This document shows positions 15,578-22,970 of a stretch of DNA of 64,000 nt, piece by piece. The stretch lies in contig VBGR01000045.1 of the NCBI GenBank assembly GCA_005880695.1, positions 55,326 through 119,325 on the forward strand. The letters run 5' to 3'. The translations under genes were made by a program, and so were the position numbers. The notes under the pieces are model-generated. The model was not told the origin of the DNA. It saw only the letters and a list, made by a program, of their open reading frames with translations, and did not search any database. Position 1 is the stretch's first letter. The number at the start of each line of letters is the position of its first letter. The stretch comes from Chloroflexota bacterium (GTDB lineage: Bacteria > Chloroflexota > Dormibacteria > Dormibacterales > Dormibacteraceae).

Positions 15578-17409
15578 GCCCTTAGCCTACCCGCTCCCTC
15601 GAACTTCAGGAGATGGACTCCAGATGGCGGCAGCTTCAACTCCAGGTCGCCCACGCCGAACTCCACTTCGACTCGGTTCCAGAGGTCGCGCACCGGCCGC
15701 CGCGGCGGCGCCTCGATCACCAGCTGGCGCGCGGGTCCAGCCCAGTTGAAGGCAGCCAAGACGTCGTCGCGCCGCCAGACGGCGGCCAGCGGATGGGCTG
15801 TCGGGTCCCAGTCGGGCCGGGCGGGCGGTCCGCCCACGAGGGCCTGGACCTCCGGGTTTGTCAGCAGCGCCAGGCGCTCCGGCGCAAGACGAGCCAGGTC
15901 GTCGGTGGCGAAGAAGGGGCCGCCCGCGAGAGCGACCACCGTGACGAGCTGACGAGCCTGCTCAACCGTCAGGTTGGCTCCAACCAGGGCCGCGTCGGGG
16001 TCGAGCTGGAACCAGCGGTCCAGGAAATGGCGGCAAGCAGTGTTGCGGGCGATCCAGAGCACCTCGTCGCCGAAGATGCGGCAGACCGGCTCCCCCTTCT
16101 CGAAGTCATAGAGCGGGGTGGCCGTGTCCTGGCCGATCCGGCAGCCGTCGACAAGTCCCGCAAGGGGCAGAAGCGGCGCCCCGCTCGCGCAGAGGTAGCC
16201 GTCCCGCGCTCCTCGGCGAATCGCACGCAAGCCATCGCGCAGCGCCCGGACTCCGGGGTAGGCGCCCGCATATAGGAAGTCGATCTTGAAGTGCCGAAAG
16301 CCCTGCTCGCGGAGGCCAGCGAAGGTCCGTTCGAGGTGGTCCTGGACGCGCCGCCGGCGAGCGTCCAGGACGTACATCGGACCAAAGCTGACGTGGACGG
16401 GGTCGATCAGGCGGCCACCGCCGGACGGGTCGCTGAGAAACCAGTCGGCCGGGCCGTGAAGGGCAAGGTCGGAACCGGTGCTGACGAGGAACGGAGCGAT
16501 CCAGAGCCCCGGCACCTGGCCTCTCCGAGTGAGCCTTGCGGCAAGGTCGCCAAGGCTCGGGTCGAACTTGCGGTTGGGAATCCAGTCGCCATATGCCTCC
16601 TGCCAGCCGTCATCGACCAGGACCTGGTCGTAGCCCAGGCCGGCCAGGGCTCCGTCGGCGAGGATGCCGGCGTTCTGGAGCACGTCCTCCCGGGTCACCC
16701 AGGTGCCGTAGTGGTACCAGCTGAGCCAGCCTTGGGGCACGCGGCGCGGCGGCGAATCGCCACGCCGCCGGCGTGGTCCAAATACCTGCTCGCTGAGCTC
16801 GGCGAGGCCATCCCAGACGTCGTCCACGAGCTGCAGGACAAGGTCTTCTCCGCGCCAGAGCTGACCGCGCCGAGCCGTCCAGTGGGGCCGAGCTTCTAAG
16901 GGCCCCGGGGCCGCACCTTGCGTCATGGCCAGCCGGCCCGACTTCAAGTCGAAGCGCGTCACGAGCCTCGCGGCCGACCTCGCCGCCATGACCAGCGCCC
17001 GGCCGTCGGCATCCGCGACGGCAGCCGTCCAGTAGGAGGGTCGGGCGCCACCGGCCGGCACCACGTCAGCCGCGTCCCAGGATTGGTAGCCGTTGTAGAC
17101 CCACCAGGTGGCGCTGTCGGCCTGGAACTCGAGCCTCGCGGCGACTCCCAAGGCGACGATCTCGCAGTATTGACGCGCGGTTCCGCGGAGGCGGATTCTC
17201 GCCGCTCGCCCGCCGCGAAAGGTCAGTCGGACAGTGAGTGGCCCGCAGGCGCACTCGAAGGCACCGTCGCGGCTTCGCCAGCCTTCGCCCTCGTGCCGAG
17301 TTCCATCAGCTGTCTGGCAGGTGGCGACTATGGAGTCGAGGGAGGCCGCGGCGGGCCAGGCCAGGCGCAAGCGTCCCTCGGCGAGCCCGAGCTCGAACCT
17401 GGCGGGCAC
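15565..17409 (-). CDS. Glycoside hydrolase family 36 (alpha-galactosidase-like)
   Basis: A 614-residue GH36/melibiase-type enzyme. An N-terminal beta domain (about 1-215) precedes a TIM barrel: 'PQGWLSWYHYGTWVTREDVL' (substrate-side Trp/Tyr), 'YDQVLVDDGWQEAYGDW', nucleophile Asp in 'FRHFKIDFLYAG', 'DGYLCASGAPLLPLAGLVDG' and acid/base Asp in 'CRIGQDTATPLY'. GH36 members remove alpha-galactosyl residues. There is no signal peptide, so it acts in the cytoplasm on imported oligosaccharides. No sugar transporter adjoins it; instead it follows the VirB4-like ATPase by 9 nt, an odd context. Start is GTG. Confidence 0.87.
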   Translation of the reverse strand: MPARFELGLAEGRLRLAWPAAASLDSIVATCQTADGTRHEGEGWRSRDGAFECACGPLTVRLTFRGGRAARIRLRGTARQYCEIVALGVAARLEFQADSATWWVYNGYQSWDAADVVPAGGARPSYWTAAVADADGRALVMAARSAARLVTRFDLKSGRLAMTQGAAPGPLEARPHWTARRGQLWRGEDLVLQLVDDVWDGLAELSEQVFGPRRRRGDSPPRRVPQGWLSWYHYGTWVTREDVLQNAGILADGALAGLGYDQVLVDDGWQEAYGDWIPNRKFDPSLGDLAARLTRRGQVPGLWIAPFLVSTGSDLALHGPADWFLSDPSGGGRLIDPVHVSFGPMYVLDARRRRVQDHLERTFAGLREQGFRHFKIDFLYAGAYPGVRALRDGLRAIRRGARDGYLCASGAPLLPLAGLVDGCRIGQDTATPLYDFEKGEPVCRIFGDEVLWIARNTACRHFLDRWFQLDPDAALVGANLTVEQARQLVTVVALAGGPFFATDDLARLAPERLALLTNPEVQALVGGPPARPDWDPTAHPLAAVWRRDDVLAAFNWAGPARQLVIEAPPRRPVRDLWNRVEVEFGVGDLELKLPPSGVHLLKFEGAGRLRAWLE

Positions 17410-17418
17410 GGCCCGGGA

Positions 17419-19452
17419 TTATACGGTCCGGATCAGGGCCGCCTGCCAGGGAGGGACGATGACGCGAAAGGCAACCCGCTCGGGGCCCGCAGCGACCAGG
17501 AAATCGCCGCGCCGGGCGGCCTCCAGCGCCTGGCGCTGGGAATCGCTGAGCTGAAACGCGCGCTGCAGCTTCTGAGCCTCAGTCGGCCGCTGCGCACCCA
17601 GGAAACGGATCGCCGGGTTGGTGGCGACTACCGTGCCCTGCTCGGTGGCGAGCAGGTCGCCCGGGTTCTGGGTCGCGAAGACGAGGCTGCCGTTGTACTT
17701 GCGAATCCGGCGGGCCAGCCGGACGACGAACCGGCGCATGGTCGCGTCCTCGAAGAGGATCCCCAGCTCGTCGACCACCAGCAGGCAGCGGCGCCGGCGG
17801 TCCTTGATGCGGCTCCAGAGGGCCTCCGCCAGCAGGTAGTGGACCGCGCCGACCATCTCTTCGCGGAGCTCACGCATCCCGAAGACGACGAGCGGCGCGT
17901 CGAGGTCGACGTTGGTGGGGCTGCTGAACATCGCGCCGAGACTGCCTCCGACCCAGCGCTGCAGGATCCTGGCGGGGCGAGAGCTTGGCGGCAGGTGCGC
18001 CGCGACATCTCGCAAAACCGGGTGGTCCGCGGCGGAGTAGGCGTCGCGAATCGCCGCTTCGGTAAGCGCGCGCTCGACCTCGTCGAGGCTGCCGCAGATC
18101 ACGTTGACGAGATCGAGAGCGTCGGCGACCGCAGGCCCCAGCCAGCTCTCCTCTGCTCCCGGCGGCTTCGGCTCCAGGACGTTCAGGGCGTGACCGGAGC
18201 CGAGCGCGAGCGGCACGTCGACACCATTCACCGCCCTGGCCAGGCGACCGTACTCGTGCTCGGGGTCGATGACAAAGGCCTGGGCACCGCGGGCGACGGC
18301 GCCGAGGAGAAGGCTCGAGAGCAGGTACGTCTTGCCGGCGCCGGAGTGGCCGAAAACGGCGATGTTGGCGTTCTCGTAGCGGACATCGTCAAAGGGATCG
18401 ACCTGGACCGGCATGCCCGTCGCTCGGGTGCGGCCGAGGACGAGGCCGTTCGCGTCGGCAAGCTCGGCGTCCAGCCAGGGCAGGAACGTCAAGAGGGCGG
18501 TCGTGTCGACCACCCGGCTGCGGCCGAGGCCATCGTTGCCAGCCGGCAGCGTGGCCAGGCGCCCGTCGGCCTGCCTGTAGTGGCACAGCCGGAGAGTGCA
18601 GAGGGCGCCGCGCGCGGCGGCCTCCACATCGCCGGTCGCGCCGGCCAGCTCCTCCCTGGTTCGGGCCGTGATGGTCAGGTAAACCGCAACCTGGAAGGCG
18701 CGGTCGCGGCTGGCGACCAGCCGCCGTTGCAGCTCCTGGGCGGCCGGTACCGCCCCGGCCAGCACCGGGTCGGTGGCACCCCGCCGCGCGACCTCGACCT
18801 GGCTGGTGCGCATGTTGTTGAGCTGGCGCTGGAGATAGGAGACCGCCAGATCAGTTGGAAGCGGCCGGGCGTGCCAGGCGAGGGCGGCCCGGCGGTCGGG
18901 TGGCACCAGACGCAGCAACCAACCAGGCTCCAGCTCGCCTCCGGGAAAGCGCTCCAGATACCAGGTGCGGTGCCAGCCCTCGGCGTCCCGGTAGTCGGGC
19001 CGCGACTCGGTTCCGGAACCGGGCGCCGCCTTCTCCCGGTCGCTGACCCGCACGCCGATCGCTGTCAGCGCGCGCCGGGTGGTCTCGGCTTCCTCGCCGG
19101 CCACGACCACGGTCACCTCACGCGACCGACTGCTGCGCCAATTCGCAATCTTCTCGACGAACGCGGTGTCGGCCCGAAGCATGGCGGCGGCACCGGCAGG
19201 CGGCGGGGGCGCGGACTCGCCGTCCAGGAGTTCGGCCTCGTCCAGCTCGCCGGGCTGGAACTCGATCACGACCTGGATCGGACCCGCCAGGCCATCGAGC
19301 AGCGCGCGAAAGCCGGCCAGCCAGCGGTCCTGGTCCTCTCGGCTGGCGCCCAGGAAACCCAGGCCGTCGGTCTCGAAGAGAGCCAGCGTCTCATTGACCG
19401 GGCCCAGCGGCAGTCCCGAGACCCGCCTGACGACCGGTGCGATGAGCCTCAC
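17419..19452 (-). CDS. VirB4-like secretion ATPase
   Basis: A 677-residue VirB4/TraC-type ATPase. An N-terminal CagE-like region (about 1-340) leads to the motor: Walker A 'GHSGAGKT' at 368-375, 'QAFVIDPEHEYGRLARAVNG' after it, Walker B 'LLVVDELGILFED' near 557-569, and a sensor stretch 'GSLVFATQNPGDLLATEQGT' with the Gln-Asn typical of the HerA/FtsK/VirB4 superfamily. VirB4 is the universal ATPase that powers type IV secretion and pilus assembly. The GTG start overlaps the stop of the PrgI fusion gene by 4 nt. VirB4 with PrgI is the core pair of monoderm T4SS; no VirD4 coupling protein or relaxase is in the window. Confidence 0.88.
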   Translation of the reverse strand: MRLIAPVVRRVSGLPLGPVNETLALFETDGLGFLGASREDQDRWLAGFRALLDGLAGPIQVVIEFQPGELDEAELLDGESAPPPPAGAAAMLRADTAFVEKIANWRSSRSREVTVVVAGEEAETTRRALTAIGVRVSDREKAAPGSGTESRPDYRDAEGWHRTWYLERFPGGELEPGWLLRLVPPDRRAALAWHARPLPTDLAVSYLQRQLNNMRTSQVEVARRGATDPVLAGAVPAAQELQRRLVASRDRAFQVAVYLTITARTREELAGATGDVEAAARGALCTLRLCHYRQADGRLATLPAGNDGLGRSRVVDTTALLTFLPWLDAELADANGLVLGRTRATGMPVQVDPFDDVRYENANIAVFGHSGAGKTYLLSSLLLGAVARGAQAFVIDPEHEYGRLARAVNGVDVPLALGSGHALNVLEPKPPGAEESWLGPAVADALDLVNVICGSLDEVERALTEAAIRDAYSAADHPVLRDVAAHLPPSSRPARILQRWVGGSLGAMFSSPTNVDLDAPLVVFGMRELREEMVGAVHYLLAEALWSRIKDRRRRCLLVVDELGILFEDATMRRFVVRLARRIRKYNGSLVFATQNPGDLLATEQGTVVATNPAIRFLGAQRPTEAQKLQRAFQLSDSQRQALEAARRGDFLVAAGPERVAFRVIVPPWQAALIRTV

Positions 19453-20261
19453 GGCGAACGCACGAGCTCAGCCGCAAGCCCGCGGAGGATCGGGTTGAAA
19501 GCCGGCTCGCCCTTCCTCTCGGCTTCGGCCAGCCAGGGGTCGAACGGTAGAGCGACTGCCCGCTGGGCGCCCGCCGCGTCGAGCAGCTCGGTCCATTCGC
19601 GGCCCGGTGGTGCGCGGTTGATCACCAGCACCAGCTCGCGCGGAGGCTTGAGCGCGCCGGCGACTTTACGGAGGCTTTCAAGCGGGACGTCCGCAGGCGT
19701 TACGAGCAGCGCGATATCGGCGTCGCGGGCCGCCTCGGCCACCTCCAGCCCGGCTCGCCCCCGGGTCTCGGCCACCTCCAGGTCGAGAACCGGATGGCGA
19801 CCGGTCCCCTTCATCCCGAGTCGCAGGGCTGCAGCCGGCGACGCGGCCAGGCGCGGCGCGGTACCAAGCGCGGCGAGCGCGGCAGCCAGCTCGGCGGTCA
19901 CGGTCGTGGCGCCCGAGCCCGGCAAGACGCCGTGCACGCTCAGGCTGCGAGGACCAAGCCGCGCTTGTTGGCCGGCCTTGACCGGCGCCAGCTCGAGCCG
20001 GTAGTTGCGGAGCAGGAAGGCTCCAATGTCACTCACCCAGCAGTCCAAGTGGCGACCTTCGTGACGCAGCCAACCCGCTGCGGCGCCAAGAATCGCGACA
20101 AGTACGCAGGCGGTGCCTCGCAGAGCCGCGGGTCCCGTGTTCGAGCTCCAGATCGCCATCGCGGCGACGCCAGCGACCAGCACGTATACGAACCGCAGGG
20201 GCGAGAGGCCGTAGATGAGCTTGTCCTCGAGATCGACATCGAGCGGGATGCGGGCACGCAT
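19449..20261 (-). CDS. PrgI-type T4SS membrane protein fused to a ParA-like degenerate NTPase
   Basis: A 270-residue protein. Residues 1-60 match PrgI (the VirB3 counterpart of Gram-positive T4SS): 'MRARIPLDVDLEDKLIYGLS' then two membrane helices 'FVYVLVAGVAAMAIW' and 'TACVLVAILGAAAGWL'. From about residue 105 a soluble domain resembles ParA/MinD: 'SVHGVLPGSGATTVTAELAA' sits where KGGxGKT would be but lacks the lysine, and 'RDADIALLVTPADVPLESLR' and 'PPRELVLVINRAPPG' mimic the later ParA strands. ATP hydrolysis is therefore doubtful. The gene overlaps the VirB4 start by 4 nt, so the two products are made together and probably bind each other. Confidence 0.75.
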   Translation of the reverse strand: MRARIPLDVDLEDKLIYGLSPLRFVYVLVAGVAAMAIWSSNTGPAALRGTACVLVAILGAAAGWLRHEGRHLDCWVSDIGAFLLRNYRLELAPVKAGQQARLGPRSLSVHGVLPGSGATTVTAELAAALAALGTAPRLAASPAAALRLGMKGTGRHPVLDLEVAETRGRAGLEVAEAARDADIALLVTPADVPLESLRKVAGALKPPRELVLVINRAPPGREWTELLDAAGAQRAVALPFDPWLAEAERKGEPAFNPILRGLAAELVRSP

Positions 20262-20355
20262 CTGGCGAGGCTAGGCAATCGACGGGTCTCCGCCAACCGG
20301 TCCGGTTAAGGGCGGACCGAGACTCGCGGTGGGTAGAATCGGAACCCGGCTCCCG

Positions 20356-20432
20356 GCCCGCGTAGCTCAATTTGGCAGAGCAGGGGTCTCTTAAACCCAA
20401 GGTTCACGGTTCGAGTCCGTGCGCGGGCACCA
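20356..20432 (+). tRNA. tRNA-Lys (anticodon CTT)
   Basis: A 77-nt cloverleaf can be folded by hand: acceptor GCCCGCG pairs fully with CGCGGGC; D-arm GCTC/GAGC with GG in the loop; anticodon loop CTCTTAA with anticodon CTT (U33 present) on stem GGGGT/ACCCA (outer G27-A43 pair does not match); variable loop AGGTT; T-arm CACGG TTCGAGT CCGTG. CCA is encoded (20430-20432). It decodes AAG. Degenerate 23-bp repeats follow its 3' end directly. Confidence 0.93.
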
Positions 20433-20446
20433 CTCACATGTGCAGC

Positions 20447-20584
20447 TTCGGCTGAAGCGCGCCAAGAGGCCTTCGGCTGATGCACGACAGAACTTCGGTT
20501 GATGCGCGACACCTACTTCGGTTGAGCCGCGACACCCGGGCTAGGAGGTCGCACCTCAGCCGAAGGCCCACACGGGCACCATTC
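20447..20584. repeat. Degenerate 23-bp tandem repeats downstream of tRNA-Lys, with inverted copy and tRNA-end echo
   Basis: Four units of a TTCGGYTGATGCGCGAC-like 17-mer begin at 20447, 20472, 20494 and 20517 (spacing 25, 22, 23 nt). An inverted copy, CCTCAGCCGAAGG, lies at 20554-20566. The tRNA 3' end (CGGGCACCACTC, near 20424-20435) is echoed as CGGGCACCATTC at 20573-20584. Nothing else coding is seen in 20433-20626. The layout recalls decayed attachment-site or repeat-element DNA next to a tRNA, but no integrase gene is in the window. Confidence 0.6.
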
Positions 20585-20626
20585 GGTGCAACTCCGGCTT
20601 AGGCCTACTGAAAGGACCCGTCCGGA

Positions 20627-22957
20627 TCAGCCGTACCAGCCCACGACGTCAACTACCAGATCGGTCGTCCCGAGCTGGTTGTAGAGGTCGATCGCTCCCG
20701 ACGAGCCGAGCCTGACCACAACCAGATTGGGCACTGTCAGAGCCGGCACGTAGTTCAGGTCCGACGCCAGCGGCCGCGTTGAACCGTCTGGCCAGACGGT
20801 CAGAAAGCTGGCCTCGGTCGGGTTGGTGGCGGTCACGTTCAAGACCACCGCGGTCGGAGGCACCGCGTCGCTCATGGCCGGCACCCCACCCCGGCCGGCG
20901 ACCGCGAGGACGTAGGTCGCGTTCGACCCGACCGCAGCCGCCGTCCGCGTGTCCAGGATGCGAGCTGGCGTGACCCCTACGAAGAGACCGCCAGCGGAGG
21001 CAGCGGTTCCGTCGCTGAACCAGCCGCCGGCGTCCGCCACCACGTCCACCGACCCGACGTTGTTGAAGATGCTCACCGCTCCGCCCGCGCCCACCTTCAC
21101 GATCACGCGATTCGGCACCGTCTGCCCAGCAACGAAATTGAGGTTTGACGCGAGCGGACGCGGAGTGCCGGTCGGATAGACGGTCAGGAAGCTCGCCGCT
21201 GTGGGATTCGTAGCCGTCACGTTGAGCACGACCGCAGCGACACCGGTGCTCGGGATGTTCAGAGTGCCGGCGACCTGGACGTCGATCGCCCGCCCCTGGC
21301 CCACCGGCGCCGACGTGACCACACGCGTATCCAGCACGCGGTGCGGCACGATCGCGGTATAGAGGCCGGCTGACGGCAGCGTGGCGGTCGGTGCGCCCAC
21401 ATAACCGGCCACATCGACGACGACGTCGGCGCTCCCCGCGGCGTTGTACACCGACACCTGGCCGTTTGCGCCGAGCGCGACCTCGACGAGGTTCGGCACG
21501 GTGGTTCCCGCCGTCCAGTTCAGGTTGGACGCCAGCGGCCGCGGCACTCCGGCCGGCCAGACGGTGAGATAGCTGGCCGCCGTGGTGTCGGTGACGGTCA
21601 CGTTCAGGACGGCGTCGCTGACGCCAGTGGCCGGCACGCCCCCAATTCCCGTGACCTGCAGATTGAGGGTTCCACGCGCGCCGACCGGCGCGACGGGCAC
21701 CCCTCCAGTGCCGTCGCGAGTGTCGAGGATCCGCTTCGGTGGCAGCGTCTGGTACGGGCCTCGCCCAGGGATCACCGCGTTGGAGGCGGACGAGGGAGGG
21801 CCCGTGCCAGCCGCGTTGCTGGCGGTCACCGTGAAGGTGTAGCCGGTACCGTCGGTCAGCCCCGTCAGAGTCGCGGCAAGCTGGGTGCCGGGAACGGTGA
21901 GGGTCACGCCGCCGGGCGAGGCGACGATCTTGTAGCTCTGGACGGCCCCGGAGGCGGGCGCATTCCAATAAACGGTTGCCGACGCCTCGCCGGCGACGGC
22001 GGCCGGTGCGGCTGGAGCCCCGGGAGGTCCCGTCGCCGCCGAGTTCGGGTCGACCATCAGCGACGACTCGTCGATGGCTTCGAACTGAGACGCCGGCACC
22101 GTCTTTAGCTCACTCAGCAAGCTGTCAGGCCAGCTCGCGTCCTGAGTTCCGCTGAAGAACCAGTTACTGCCGTTGTCAGCCAGGATCAGGCCGTAGTGCT
22201 GCAGCGCGCGCAGGACGATCTGCCCCTGGGCGCTGAAAGTCGTGATGTCGTAGCCGGCCTTGAGCCGGAACCTGGCGCCCATCGGCGGCAGGGCCGGGTT
22301 CGCGGCCGAGCCCGCCTGGTGCCGTGCCGGCCAGAGGAAGCTCCTGTCCGACTGCACCGCGGTGAAGCGGATCGCGTGATTGATGGCGCCCGCCTGGACT
22401 TCGTCCCAGCGCACGAGGCCCGGAAAGATCGGCAGGCCGGCTGCGTCGGCGGAAGTCCAGGTCAGCGGTCGCAGGGCGTCCGACCCGAGGTTGAAGATCG
22501 CGCCCGAGCCCGCGTGCCAGGACGATCCGCTGCCTGTCAGGGCATAGAGCTCATAGAGAGTGCAGGTGTCCTTGTTGACGATCAGCGCGTGGCGGTCGCT
22601 GCCGGCCTCGATCGAGGTGTCGGCCCCGACCGGATAGGGGCCGGCATCGCTCTCGCTCGCGTAGTCGAAGGACACCGGGACGGTCGCGTGCGCGTCGTCG
22701 ACGACGTTATACGGAAAACCGTATGGCGGCCCGCCAAAGTCGGGGTGCAGCTTCGTCGTCGCCGCCGACATCGAGGCGAGCCACTGGGCGCTGCTCGCGT
22801 GCACTGGCATGGTCGAGATATCGGTGTTCCAGATGTTGTCCGCCGGAAAGACGGTGCAGCCAGTCGACGGGACAGGCGCCGCGTGGGCCCTGACCGGCGC
22901 GCTGACAGCGACCGACACGGCCAGCAGCGCAACGGAGATCCACGCTGCCGGCCTCAA
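20627..22957 (-). CDS. Large secreted protein: N-terminal domain, FN3, three RILDTR repeats
   Basis: A 776-residue exported protein. A signal peptide (about 1-27, ending AHA) is followed by an uncharacterised domain (about 30-300) with 'VFPADNIWNTDISTMPVHAS', 'SDRHALIVNKDTCTLYELYA' and 'GAINHAIRFTAVQSDRSFLW', then a fibronectin type III domain (about 312-395), then three about 125-residue repeats. Each repeat starts with a 'RILDTR' motif, has a central 'VVLNVTATNPT' strand and 'RPLASNLN...TVPN' segment, and ends 'DVVVDVAGYVG'-like. Such repeats are widespread in surface proteins of high-GC bacteria and probably form beta propeller or prism stalks. Start TTG. It lies 13 nt after a sister gene that carries the same repeats at its other end. 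Confidence 0.8.
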   Translation of the reverse strand: MRPAAWISVALLAVSVAVSAPVRAHAAPVPSTGCTVFPADNIWNTDISTMPVHASSAQWLASMSAATTKLHPDFGGPPYGFPYNVVDDAHATVPVSFDYASESDAGPYPVGADTSIEAGSDRHALIVNKDTCTLYELYALTGSGSSWHAGSGAIFNLGSDALRPLTWTSADAAGLPIFPGLVRWDEVQAGAINHAIRFTAVQSDRSFLWPARHQAGSAANPALPPMGARFRLKAGYDITTFSAQGQIVLRALQHYGLILADNGSNWFFSGTQDASWPDSLLSELKTVPASQFEAIDESSLMVDPNSAATGPPGAPAAPAAVAGEASATVYWNAPASGAVQSYKIVASPGGVTLTVPGTQLAATLTGLTDGTGYTFTVTASNAAGTGPPSSASNAVIPGRGPYQTLPPKRILDTRDGTGGVPVAPVGARGTLNLQVTGIGGVPATGVSDAVLNVTVTDTTAASYLTVWPAGVPRPLASNLNWTAGTTVPNLVEVALGANGQVSVYNAAGSADVVVDVAGYVGAPTATLPSAGLYTAIVPHRVLDTRVVTSAPVGQGRAIDVQVAGTLNIPSTGVAAVVLNVTATNPTAASFLTVYPTGTPRPLASNLNFVAGQTVPNRVIVKVGAGGAVSIFNNVGSVDVVADAGGWFSDGTAASAGGLFVGVTPARILDTRTAAAVGSNATYVLAVAGRGGVPAMSDAVPPTAVVLNVTATNPTEASFLTVWPDGSTRPLASDLNYVPALTVPNLVVVRLGSSGAIDLYNQLGTTDLVVDVVGWYG
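20630..21770 (-). repeat. Three protein-coding RILDTR repeats (C-terminal set)
   Basis: Three about 375-nt units encode the C-terminal repeats of the 20627-22957 protein. They share short identical DNA blocks, for example those encoding R-P-L-A-S-N/D-L-N and T-V-P-N. The same unit recurs three times at the other end of the neighbouring gene. Unit boundaries are approximate. Confidence 0.7.
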
Positions 22958-22970
22958 GAACTGCAGCCGG

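Noticed and set aside
16918..20004. 1028-residue open frame on the plus strand opposite VirB4/PrgI
   Set aside because: It is antisense to genes with clear motifs, rich in Arg/Gly/Glu/Pro with no recognisable fold, and explained by high G+C.
20433..20626. CRISPR-like array after the tRNA
   Set aside because: Units are only about 17 bp, degenerate, with 5-8 nt between them, and no cas gene is present.
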